Part shown: positions 12,554 to 19,493 of the stretch, piece by piece
Layout of the letters: each line of letters opens with the position of its first letter
How positions within the stretch are numbered: the first letter of the stretch is position 1
DNA from: Treponema sp.
Lineage (GTDB): Bacteria > Spirochaetota > Spirochaetia > Treponematales > Breznakiellaceae
NCBI GenBank assembly: GCA_031266095.1
Contig: JAISBR010000055.1
Span: 1-19,493 of the forward strand
DNA: 19,493 bases
Reading direction: 5' to 3'
Program-made: the position numbers and the translations under genes
The notes under the pieces: generated by a model
The model's database searches: none
What the model was told of the DNA's origin: nothing
The model's input: the letters and a program-made list of their open reading frames with translations, nothing else

Positions 12554-14025
12554 GGGAACTGCGGGAAGGAAAATACACAGCCCCCAGCGGAACCGAAATC
12601 ACGTTTCAGTGGGAGACTACGAGCCGGGACACCGAATTGAAAACCGGAACCTACACCTTCCCCATGAGGGACGGCGCCCGCGTCCAGCACCAAGGGCGGG
12701 GAGCGATGACGTTTCCGCTTACCTGCATCTTCACCGGGGAAAACTGCATGACGGAGGCGTCCGCATTTGAGGAAGTGCTTTATGAACACGGCGTCGGAGA
12801 ACTCCAGCATCCGGTCTACGGAACATTCAAGGTAAAGCCGACCGGAAACATTACACGGGAGGATGATCCCCTTACCAAAACCGGGGAATCCATTGTTACC
12901 ATCACCTTCACGGAAACGATTGACGATGAGGACAGCAATGAGCTTGCGGAGGTAGCCGCCGATTCCGTTGATGAACGGTATGAGGAATTCTCCGAAGCGG
13001 CCGCCGGGGACTTTGCGGAACGTATCGCCGGTGTTGATACCATTGGAGAACAGCGTGCCGTGGAAGCGGCGCTGGAGGCGCAGAGCCAATCAATCATTGA
13101 TACCCTCCAGCCGCTGGCAATGGCGGATGAGACCCCGGGCGGTACATCAAATAAAAAAACATGTGCGGACTGGCTTGCCTCGGCACATGAACTCAAGGAT
13201 TCCATAAAAAAGCTGTACCAAAAAGGGCTTGCTATTGCCGGCAAAGCGGAGAGCACGTACGTCAAGGCCCTTAATATCGCCCGGCTCACTTTGCGGCTCA
13301 TGAAACTTCCGGCGCGGCTGGCGACTACCTTGGCATCAAAGATACAGGGCTATGCATCCCTCACGGCCGTCCTCGTCAACCAATACAAAAACGATCCATT
13401 TGATCTGAAAAAGATCGCCGCCGCCTATACCACGGCCCGGCTTGGCATTGAGGGAGCCATAGCCTCCATCGCTTCGGGCGCGGCCATAAGCACCGCCGAA
13501 GCCGCCGCCAGCCGTTCCGTTTCCCCTGCGGCCGCCACAGGCACCCCCACCAGCGGCGGCGCAGGCTCCAGCGGCGGAAATACGGGGGGAGGCTCTCCAA
13601 GCGGCGGTGACGGCTCCACGGGCGGCGGAGCCGCGGGAGGCCCCAGCCGGAATACCGGTGTATCCTCCCGCGAGGAGGCGGTAGAAACCGCCAACCGGAT
13701 CATGGCGCTCCTGGAGACCATGAATACCTTTGAGGACTCAAAGATCGCCCGGAACGCATTTGTGGATGCCGCGCCCGAATCATATATTGCCCTGGTTGAG
13801 CTGGTATACCAAAGCACCCGGCTTATTATGAACGCCCTTTTTTCGCTCCCCATGCAAAGAACGATCACGATAGATCGTGATAGGCAGGTCGTGGAGCTAT
13901 GCGCCGAATTATACGGCTCACCGGATTATCTGGATGATTTTATTATTCAGAATAATTTTAACCTCAATGAAATAGAACTCCTGCCAATGGGAACGAAGGT
14001 AACCCACTATGTCCAGGGTACATAG
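12550..14025 (+). CDS. DNA circularisation/baseplate hub-associated protein, Mu gpN-like
   Basis: A GTG start at 12550 overlaps the tape measure stop (GTGA), with a G-rich site upstream. Residues 1-110 match the DNA-circularisation N-terminal family: GTEITFQWETTSRDTELKTG, HQGRGAMTFPLTCIFTGENC, the FEEVLYEHGVGELQHPVYGT segment and a closing VTFTE strand pair. A long helical middle follows, then a flexible Gly/Ser/Thr linker at about residues 331-376 (TSGGAGSSGGNTGGGSPSGG). The C-terminus is a second folded region ending DEIELL-type LLPMGTKVTHYVQGT. The gene order, tape measure then N then the hub protein, is that of Mu. Total length is 491 residues, similar to Mu gpN. Confidence 0.75.
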   Translation: MRELREGKYTAPSGTEITFQWETTSRDTELKTGTYTFPMRDGARVQHQGRGAMTFPLTCIFTGENCMTEASAFEEVLYEHGVGELQHPVYGTFKVKPTGNITREDDPLTKTGESIVTITFTETIDDEDSNELAEVAADSVDERYEEFSEAAAGDFAERIAGVDTIGEQRAVEAALEAQSQSIIDTLQPLAMADETPGGTSNKKTCADWLASAHELKDSIKKLYQKGLAIAGKAESTYVKALNIARLTLRLMKLPARLATTLASKIQGYASLTAVLVNQYKNDPFDLKKIAAAYTTARLGIEGAIASIASGAAISTAEAAASRSVSPAAATGTPTSGGAGSSGGNTGGGSPSGGDGSTGGGAAGGPSRNTGVSSREEAVETANRIMALLETMNTFEDSKIARNAFVDAAPESYIALVELVYQSTRLIMNALFSLPMQRTITIDRDRQVVELCAELYGSPDYLDDFIIQNNFNLNEIELLPMGTKVTHYVQGT

Positions 14026-15289
14026 AGTCCGGCAGGGAGATACCCTGAGCTCCATCGCCGTCCGTTACCTGGGAACCTCTTCTAAATGGCCGAAAATAAC
14101 CGGATCAAATCCCCAGCTTGCAAACCGCAAAAAAGCCGTCGACGGTTCCCCGCTCATTTATGCCGGAGACGACCTTATCATCCCCGAGGACGAAACCGCC
14201 GCCCGGCCCGCCGCCGTGCAAACCATAGAAACCATCGCCCTCTCGGATGATGAGCAGGATGTATCCATAAAAATTGACGGTAAAGAATATACCGGCTTCA
14301 CCGGATACGAATTAAATCTGAATTACGATTCTTTTGATACTTTCAGTTTTTCCGCACCCTACAGCGACGCCATGACCGAACTGAGAAGCGCCGCGGTTCC
14401 CTTTGCATTCAAATCCTGCGATGTGTTTTATAAAGGCTCCCTTGTTTTTAAGGGGACACTCCTTACCCCAGACCCGGAGCTTACCGATAAATCCGGGGAG
14501 ATAACCCTGCAGGGATATCCGCTCTGCGGCGTTCTCAACGACTGCATGATTCCCCCTACCAAGTATCCGCTTGAGTGCATGGGTCTTACTATCAAAGGTA
14601 TAGCGGATGCCGCCTGTGACCCCTACAGCATCTCTGTTGTTTTTGACGGCGATATAGGTCCGGCGTTTACGGAAGTGAGTATTGAACCGACCGACCGAAT
14701 TATAGATTTTCTTACCACGCTGGCCCGGCAGCGGAACCTTCTCTTTAGCAATATGGAAAAAGGGGAGCTTTGCTTTTTCACGGCAAAACAGGAACAGGCG
14801 TTTGCCTCATTTTCTGAAGGCAGGCCCCCTCTTTTATCCATCAAGCCAAAATTCAGCCCGCAGGAGTTTTACTCCCATATCACAGGTTTTTCAAAAACCG
14901 AAGCGGAATATCCCTCCTATTCATATACCTACGAAAACAAATATTTGATCACCAGGGGGATTATCCGCCATCACTCGGTAACTATTGACGATGCCGAACA
15001 TGAAAGCGATTTACAAAATTCCGTGCACTCCTACGCGGGCCGGATGTTTGCCGACGCCGTTTCATACGAACTTCAATGCGAAGAGCATTGTAACGCTGAC
15101 GGCCGGCGTTTCAAAAAAGGCATGACGGTCTGTGTATACGCTCCATCGGCCATGATCACCAGGGAAACTAATTTTATCGCACGGAACATCAAGCTGGTAC
15201 GGACGACCGAAGGCAAGACCTCGGCGCTCACCCTCGTGCTGCCCGGATCGTATACCGGGGAATTGCCGGAGGCGTTTCCGTGGGAATAA
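14009..15289 (+). CDS. Baseplate hub protein, Mu gp44 (P)-like, with N-terminal LysM
   Basis: Residues 4-60 form a LysM module (HRVRQGDTLSSIAVRYLGTS, then PQLANRKKAVDG and ending LIIPED), the peptidoglycan-binding fold often carried by baseplate proteins. The rest, about 95-420, resembles Mu gp44/T4 gp27-type hub proteins: DKSGEITLQGYPLCGVLNDC, LTIKGIADAACDPYSISVVF and DRIIDFLTTLARQRNLLFSN. The start overlaps the previous gene by 17 bases. The hub holds the spike beneath the tube and anchors the wedges. LysM is sometimes separate in relatives, so fusion at the N-terminus is notable. It is full length with no damage. Confidence 0.75.
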   Translation: MSRVHRVRQGDTLSSIAVRYLGTSSKWPKITGSNPQLANRKKAVDGSPLIYAGDDLIIPEDETAARPAAVQTIETIALSDDEQDVSIKIDGKEYTGFTGYELNLNYDSFDTFSFSAPYSDAMTELRSAAVPFAFKSCDVFYKGSLVFKGTLLTPDPELTDKSGEITLQGYPLCGVLNDCMIPPTKYPLECMGLTIKGIADAACDPYSISVVFDGDIGPAFTEVSIEPTDRIIDFLTTLARQRNLLFSNMEKGELCFFTAKQEQAFASFSEGRPPLLSIKPKFSPQEFYSHITGFSKTEAEYPSYSYTYENKYLITRGIIRHHSVTIDDAEHESDLQNSVHSYAGRMFADAVSYELQCEEHCNADGRRFKKGMTVCVYAPSAMITRETNFIARNIKLVRTTEGKTSALTLVLPGSYTGELPEAFPWE

Positions 15290-15873
15290 TAGCGCGAAAA
15301 ATCAAAGAGGAAATAGACAAGTTTATCCAGCTGGTAACCGAACACCGCAAAGACTTCCGGCAGAACGCACTGCTGTATACCCCGGCCGGGGACGATTCGG
15401 TTCCGCTCAACGAGGAGCGCCTCATTCTCGTGAAGGTGGATGGCACCGGACGTTATGTGGCGGTCGGCACCCTTACTCCCTCCCAGGGCGCGAAGCCGGG
15501 GGAAAAGATTTTTTTTGGCAGGGACGCAAAGGGAAAAATAGTCTCAAAAATCAAAATGCTCAATGACGGGCTGTTTTCTCTCGACACCGACACGGAAACC
15601 ACCGGGGAAGCAAAAGGAGATTACAAACGGACAATTAAAGGCCTTACCGCCATACTTGAAAGAAAAGACCGAGATTATACAAACGAGGGCAATGTAACAG
15701 ATACCATAAAGGTCAATAAAGAAGAGACAATAGACGGCGATTATACGCTTAATGTAAAAGGTAATTTTACCGTAAACATAATCGGAAATTACGCGCTCGA
15801 TGCAACGGGCGCTATAACAATAAAGTCAGGTGTCCATATAGGCATGCTGGCGCCAAAAATAGATTTGAATTAG
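15280..15873 (+). CDS. Baseplate spike protein, Mu gp45-like
   Basis: GTG at 15280 overlaps the hub stop. The 197-residue protein has an N-terminal OB-like region (YTPAGDDSVPLNEERLILVK, GRYVAVGTLTPSQGAKPGEK and IFFGRDAKGKIVSKIKMLND). It ends in a repetitive beta segment, ETIDGDYTLNVKGNFTVNII and GNYALDATGAITIKSG, in which D/N-Y/F-x-x-x-x-G units recur at about eight-residue spacing, the signature of trimeric spike beta-helices. The next gene encodes a PAAR tip that would sit on it. Together they form the puncturing device that pierces the outer membrane. Confidence 0.72.
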   Translation: MGIIARKIKEEIDKFIQLVTEHRKDFRQNALLYTPAGDDSVPLNEERLILVKVDGTGRYVAVGTLTPSQGAKPGEKIFFGRDAKGKIVSKIKMLNDGLFSLDTDTETTGEAKGDYKRTIKGLTAILERKDRDYTNEGNVTDTIKVNKEETIDGDYTLNVKGNFTVNIIGNYALDATGAITIKSGVHIGMLAPKIDLN

Positions 15874-15884
15874 GGAGGTTATGT

Positions 15885-16199
15885 ATGCCGGGGATCGCGA
15901 GAGTAGGTGACACAGAATCGGGATCATGTCCGATAGGCCCGTCTTCAATAGCTGGACCGCTTGCTATCGCCTCCGGGAGCGGCACTGTTTTTGTGAATGG
16001 AAAAGCGGCCGCGAGAACCGGAGACCCGTATGCCGGTGTCCATGTCGCTATCCCTGTTCCGCATCCGCCACACGGCGTTTCCTGCGGACAGGGTTCCGGC
16101 AGCGTATTTTTTGACGGAAAACCTGTTTTCAGGATTGGAGACCCCACATCATGTCCCAGCGTACAAGTCAGCGGTTCAGGAGACGTGATTGCTGGATGA
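15885..16199 (+). CDS. PAAR-domain spike tip protein
   Basis: This 104-residue protein starts with MPGIARVGDTESG, the usual PAAR beginning, and has the repeated P-A-A-R-like segments GTVFVNGKAAARTGDPYAG and GSVFFDGKPVFRIGDPTSC. Likely zinc ligands lie in HVAIPVPHPPHGVSC and in the final C-P-S segment. It sits behind a good GGGAGG site at 15874-15879. It forms the sharp conical tip on the preceding spike. PAAR tips also occur in T6SS, but the surrounding order is phage tail, so this is a tail tip. It is intact. Confidence 0.85.
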   Translation: MPGIARVGDTESGSCPIGPSSIAGPLAIASGSGTVFVNGKAAARTGDPYAGVHVAIPVPHPPHGVSCGQGSGSVFFDGKPVFRIGDPTSCPSVQVSGSGDVIAG

Positions 16200-16675
16200 C
16201 CGTGAATAATCTGCAAACCTTTGAAGGCGACTTGTTGCTGGAGGATACGCCGGACGGCGGGGATATCCGCATAGAGGACGGTCTTTTTGTCAGTGACCGC
16301 AGTTTTCGCACAGTGGCATATCTCTCTTTATTCGGCGGGAATAAAGAAGACAATGGCAAAGTATGGAACCGTAAAACATGGTGGGGTAATACCCTGCGGG
16401 GAGTAAGCGAAAGTCAAAAACTCATCAGCAGATTTCAGGCGATCATCCACGGTCTTCCCATGACCACAAAAAACATCCTTGATGCGGAGGATGCGGCGAG
16501 GCTGGACCTCAAGTGGATGGCTGACGACGGCATCGCCGACGCGATAATCGTAAACGGCAGGGCGGTTTCACACAGCCGCTTTGAATTAGAGGTACAGATT
16601 AACGCAAAGGGAAACTCACTATTTAGGCATACCTATGCGCTTTTTTGGAAGGCAGGATCGAATGGCAAAGTTTGA
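16196..16675 (+). CDS. Baseplate wedge component, Mu gp46-like
   Basis: I start at ATG 16196 (ATGA with the PAAR stop); an AGGAG lies 13 bases upstream. A longer frame to 16151 adds an Arg-rich stretch inside the PAAR gene. The 159 residues have the GP46 family pattern: DIRIEDGLFVSDRSF then RTVAYLSLFGGNKEDNGKVW, NRKTWWGNTLRGV, ARLDLKWMADDGIADAIIVN and a closing strand pair. The WWG motif after the LSLF helix is characteristic. It is a wedge protein of the T4 gp25-like group. It precedes the baseplate J gene, exactly as in Mu. Confidence 0.78.
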   Translation: MTVNNLQTFEGDLLLEDTPDGGDIRIEDGLFVSDRSFRTVAYLSLFGGNKEDNGKVWNRKTWWGNTLRGVSESQKLISRFQAIIHGLPMTTKNILDAEDAARLDLKWMADDGIADAIIVNGRAVSHSRFELEVQINAKGNSLFRHTYALFWKAGSNGKV

Positions 16676-17879
16676 AAATAAAACAATAGAAGAAATCCGT
16701 GACCTGATAATCAACGCCATAAAAAGTAAATTCAACCTGCTATTTCGTTTGCTTCCCAAGGCTTTTCTCCTCACATTTGCCACGGTACTGGCCGGGGTTT
16801 TTATTGTTTGTTACAAACAAATCGCCTGGGTGTTTCTGCAGCTTTTTCCGGGGAGCGCATACTGGGGCACCGTCTACGTGCTTGGCATGCCAATCAGACC
16901 CCTTGTTAAGTGGGGAGTGCTCATAGGCGTCGGGGAGCCGCGTACCGGAACGCAGTGGAAAGGCGCCATAACCGTCAATGTCCTTGCGGGAGGGGCGCTT
17001 ATTGCCGGGACGCAGTTAAAAAGCGATATAACAGGACTGCTGTACATTACCGAGGAAAGCGTTCCCCTGCAGGGCCAGAGCGTAACCGTTCCGGCAGTGT
17101 GCGCCGATATCGGGAGCGCCGGAAACCTTGAAGCCGGGGACACCTTGAGTTTCGCTTCCCCGCTGGGAAACGTCCAGAAAACGGCAGCCGTGAGCGCCGT
17201 TACCGTCTATGCTCGGGACGACGAGGGTGAAACCGAATACAGGGCCAGGGTAGAGCGCCGGTTCCGTTCCCCGCCCCTGGGCGGTTCCTTTTCCGATTAT
17301 CAAATATGGGCCGGTGACGTGAGCGGCGTTCTCTCGGCCTATCCATACAAAGACCCCAATTCGGCGGCGGGCGTTCTTGTTTTTGTGGCAGGCATCCCTT
17401 CCCAATTTCCCCGGCGCATACCGACCCCAGACCTCTTGTATCAGGTTGGCGAATCCTGCACCTATGATCCCGACACAGGACGGCAAAGCCGGAAGCCGGT
17501 GACCGCCGTACTTGATCCCGCTTACGACGGCTCCTATGATAACATCAGGCCGGTTTCCATAAAAGGATATATCGTCCGCATTTACGGCATGAGCGGCGTT
17601 CCGGTTTCCGATTTCGCAAACGCCGTGCGCCCGGCCATCGAGAATTATTTTTTAGGCCGGGAGCCGTATATCCGCGGGCTTTCGGACGATAACAACAAGC
17701 TCAACGTTATTTCAAAAAACAATATCACCAGCGTGGTAGATCAGACTTCGCTTTCCCTCAAGGCGGAATTCGACAGCGTCCGGCTCTTTATCGAAAATAC
17801 CGAAATCACCAGCGATATCCTTGGCATGGGAGAACTGGCGGAACTTGTCCTGCTGTATGTGAATGGGGAGGCCGTATGA
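16662..17879 (+). CDS. Baseplate J-like protein, Mu gp47-like
   Basis: ATG 16662 overlaps the gp46 stop by 14 bases. The 405-residue protein has the baseplate-J architecture. A hydrophobic N-terminal helix (FLLTFATVLAGVFIVCYKQI) is followed by beta domain repeats beginning GVGEPRTGTQWKGAITVNVL and AGGALIAGTQLKSDITGLLY. The conserved ARDDEGETEYRARVERRFRS and GGSFSDYQIWAGDVSGVLSA segments match the family's D-E-T-x-x-x-x-R-x-R and G-x-x-x-D-Y-x-x-W-A pattern. It is an intact wedge component that surrounds the hub and links to gp48 downstream. Confidence 0.85.
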   Translation: MAKFENKTIEEIRDLIINAIKSKFNLLFRLLPKAFLLTFATVLAGVFIVCYKQIAWVFLQLFPGSAYWGTVYVLGMPIRPLVKWGVLIGVGEPRTGTQWKGAITVNVLAGGALIAGTQLKSDITGLLYITEESVPLQGQSVTVPAVCADIGSAGNLEAGDTLSFASPLGNVQKTAAVSAVTVYARDDEGETEYRARVERRFRSPPLGGSFSDYQIWAGDVSGVLSAYPYKDPNSAAGVLVFVAGIPSQFPRRIPTPDLLYQVGESCTYDPDTGRQSRKPVTAVLDPAYDGSYDNIRPVSIKGYIVRIYGMSGVPVSDFANAVRPAIENYFLGREPYIRGLSDDNNKLNVISKNNITSVVDQTSLSLKAEFDSVRLFIENTEITSDILGMGELAELVLLYVNGEAV

Positions 17880-18589
17880 GCGGGAAATTCTTTGAGGCCA
17901 TAAAAGAACTATTTCCCCATTCCCGCGCTTTTGAGATGTACGCAAACAACAGTAAGCGCCGCCTGGCACAGGGCATATCCGTTCTGCCCGAACATATCCG
18001 CACCGACGCCGAATTGGTGTATTTTGATTTATTCCCCGATACCACCAGGGTTCCTGAAGAATGGGAGAAAGTTTTTGCCCTCTTTTTTACCGAGGCCGAA
18101 TTACCGAAGCGCCGGAGCATATTGGACTCCGTGTGGAAAATGATCTCCGGGGATCAATCCTGTACGTTTCTTGAGCTTATGCTCCAGCGCATTGATGAAC
18201 GGATTTACGTTGTGGAGAATATTCCCTTGAGCAACCCCCGGCATTCCGGCGTTGTCATTCTGGCCGCCTGCGGATACAAGACCATGAGATGCGGACACCG
18301 GAAAGCGGTTTGTGGATACCGCGAAGGATACCAGACTTTTATTCCGACCATAATTCAGAATGAGGCAACCACGGAATACAACCTCCCTGAAGACAGCGAT
18401 TATTGGGAAAGCTGTTTTTTTGTATGCAAGAGCGCCGTCCGCAATCCCCGGAACCGTATTCTTTACGTGGAGCCGCTCCCCCTTAGCGCGGTTTGGAAAA
18501 ATTACGTGGAATTTATCATCCTCAAGGTCAAGCCCGCACATACCACGGCAATTGTTTTTATTGATTGGCGGGAAGGAGGTGAGCCATGA
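17876..18589 (+). CDS. Tail/baseplate protein, Mu gp48-like (YmfQ/DUF2313 type)
   Basis: This 237-residue protein overlaps gp47 with ATGA and continues the Mu baseplate order. Early helices SGKFFEAIKELFPHSRAFEM and IRTDAELVYFDLFPDTTRVP, followed by EEWEKVFALFF and RRSILDSVWKM, resemble the DUF2313 pattern in which an L-x-P-x-x-x-W-E-x-x-x-G-L segment is followed by R-x-x-v-l. A Cys-rich middle (AACGYKTMRCGHRKAVCGYR) and the closing LKVKPAHTTAIVFIDW segment, resembling family ends of the K-P-A-H-T-x type, are seen. It connects the wedges to the fibres. It could be divergent because of the Cys cluster. Confidence 0.72.
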   Translation: MSGKFFEAIKELFPHSRAFEMYANNSKRRLAQGISVLPEHIRTDAELVYFDLFPDTTRVPEEWEKVFALFFTEAELPKRRSILDSVWKMISGDQSCTFLELMLQRIDERIYVVENIPLSNPRHSGVVILAACGYKTMRCGHRKAVCGYREGYQTFIPTIIQNEATTEYNLPEDSDYWESCFFVCKSAVRNPRNRILYVEPLPLSAVWKNYVEFIILKVKPAHTTAIVFIDWREGGEP

Positions 18590-19359
18590 TACGGCTTAAT
18601 TATTCATATTCGGTTTACGTGGATATCAATGATCCAAACCACCCAGGCGGCGCGGCTATAGATACCAGTGATGACGAGAGCGAAGACGGCACCCCGATTT
18701 ACGCACGGCTTATCAACGATATGCGGGGATGGAGGGAGGCTGCCATCGTTGAGGCGCGAGGCTCCTTTACCGTCAACGGCCTCCCTGACCGGCCCGGCGC
18801 ATCGGATACGCTGGATGCGCTCAAAATTATCATGGCGAGGATCGTCGATTCCAATGTAACCCCGCAGATGATCCTTTCACGGCTCCTTACCGTGGACGGC
18901 GTCGGCAGCGGCCTTGACGCAGACCTCTTGGGCGGCCACCCCCCCTCGTATTATCAGGCTGCCTCTTCAGCGGGATACGCCGTGACGCTGGTTTCCGGGC
19001 CGGAAACCATAATCCCCTGGCCGGAGATCGGTATTGATTATTCGGCGCAGAAAAAATACTGCATCCTGATCACCGCTCACGGCAATTATCCCGATGCGGT
19101 TTCTTTTCCCTACTAAACCAAAAGTGACGGCCTCCATGTTTTTCCGCAGCGGCTCATGAACGGAAATCTCGTCGTCGGAACGGAACGGAAAAAATGGGGT
19201 ATCGGAAAGTGGGGAGAAGGCAAAGTATGGGTGCCCGGCAGGAAATGGGGCGAGGGAACCTGGGGAAGCGGCAAGTGGGACGCATCCAGATTTGTAGGTG
19301 GAGACGCATGGGGCGTGTATGAACCCATGCCCATCAATATAGAGATCAAGGAGGTATAG
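18586..19359 (+). pseudogene. Tail fibre gene with in-frame TAA at 19114
   Basis: The reading frame starts at ATG 18586 behind GGAGG and ATGA-overlaps gp48. It encodes 176 residues to TAA 19114-19116, and the same frame then continues open for 80 more codons to TAG 19357-19359. The first part holds the classic fibre motif DGVGSGLDADLLGGHPPSYY at about residues 104-123. The part after the stop begins TKSDGLHVFPQRLMNGNLVV and ends in a Trp/Gly repeat (KWGIGKWGEGKVW, GRKWGEGTWGSGKW). This later part has no ribosome binding site at its only ATG (19156). The simplest reading is one fibre of about 257 residues interrupted by a nonsense mutation; readthrough remains possible. Receptor binding is the expected role. 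Confidence 0.68.
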
Positions 19360-19361
19360 GC

Positions 19362-19375
19362 ATGGTGGGATTACC
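19362..19375 (+). pseudogene. Start of the next late gene, interrupted by an insertion sequence
   Basis: AAGGAGG at 19348-19354 serves ATG 19362 (M V G L P), but the insertion sequence begins at about 19376 and the frame hits a stop at 19392. In this position a fibre partner, fibre assembly chaperone or lysis gene would be expected. The coding potential downstream lies beyond the window. Confidence 0.55.
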
Positions 19376-19493
19376 TGGACTTGCCCCCGTTAGGTAGACA
19401 CGATTAAGCGACTTTCCCTGAGTTAAACACATCAGGCGACACATAGTCAAGCGCCGAATGAATACGAACCCGGTTGTAATACGCTTCGATGTA
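19376..19493. mobile_element. IS3-family insertion sequence, one end (partial)
   Basis: The element begins with TGGACTTGCCCCC and continues CGTTAGGTAGACA, resembling IS3-family terminal repeats that begin TG and carry a C-rich run. It lies just inside the fibre-downstream gene and continues off the right edge. The transposase runs toward this end. The target duplication cannot be confirmed without the other end. Confidence 0.68.
19404..19493 (-). CDS. IS3-family transposase, C-terminal end (5' part outside window)
   Basis: Read on the minus strand from the right edge, the frame gives YIEAYYNRVRIHSALDYVSP then DVFNSGKVA and a stop at 19404. The Y-x-x-x-Y-N-x-x-R-x-H-S-A-L-x-y-x-s-P segment is the hallmark of the last part of the DDE integrase core domain of IS3-family OrfB transposases. 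At least 29 residues are visible; the rest extends beyond the window. Confidence 0.85.
   Translation of the reverse strand, partial: YIEAYYNRVRIHSALDYVSPDVFNSGKVA

Noticed and set aside
13425..13868. Minus-strand frame opposite the Gly-rich linker
   Set aside because: Pro/Ala-rich antisense of a GC-rich linker; a composition artefact.
19156..19359. Independent 67-residue gene after the fibre
   Set aside because: Its ATG has no ribosome binding site and it is in frame with the fibre gene, so it is better read as the fibre C-terminus after a nonsense codon.
1..19493. tRNA genes, CRISPR array or phage attachment site
   Set aside because: No cloverleaf-like segment, regularly spaced repeats or integrase-adjacent repeat was seen.

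Overview
The window is the head-to-tail-fibre part of the late operon of a contractile-tailed (myovirus-type) prophage. It reads almost entirely left to right and ends where an insertion sequence has landed. GC is intermediate, most late genes have good Shine-Dalgarno sequences, and starts and stops overlap tightly. The host cannot be proven from this window. The gene styles remind me of prophages in free-living or gut treponemes (Spirochaetota), but that is a low-confidence impression.

Layout. (1) 1-2876 is a head module built like lambda: the tail of a head-maturation protease/scaffold frame that is open at the left edge, a gpD-like decoration protein, a gpE-like major capsid protein, a coiled-coil protein with a frame disruption, and a small head-tail joining candidate. 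(2) 2873-6924 starts a Mu-like contractile tail: terminator candidate, sheath, tube, a Z-like tail-completion candidate, and a tail-assembly chaperone. The chaperone has a textbook -1 frameshift site (T TTT TTA followed by a hairpin) that appends a 71-residue second domain. (3) About 6925-10026 is an accessory island between the chaperone and the tape measure, with its own promoters and genes on both strands. It holds a coiled-coil membrane protein, two tiny convergent genes, a membrane-anchored WYL-TerB protein, a small XRE-type repressor facing a short operon across a palindromic operator, and a decayed gene. (4) 10076-18589 is the rest of a Mu-like tail in canonical order: tape measure, gpN/DNA-circularisation protein, gp44-like hub with LysM, gp45-like spike, PAAR tip, gp46, gp47 (baseplate J) and gp48. 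(5) 18586-19359 is a short tail fibre gene with an in-frame TAA. The next gene is cut after about 14 bases by an IS3-family element running off the right edge.

How it works together: the head genes build and mature a capsid. The sheath, tube, chaperone pair and tape measure build the contractile tail, and gpN through gp48 plus spike, PAAR and fibre build the baseplate and receptor-binding end. The island is a moron-like cargo under separate control and is the likeliest home of host-interaction or anti-phage functions.

An unusual number of reading frames are broken while most structural genes remain intact: a frameshift at about 2427, ATG-TAG at 6248, two frame breaks at 9866-9950, TAA at 19114, and the IS at 19376. 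This suggests a prophage in early decay, although individual cases could be recoding.
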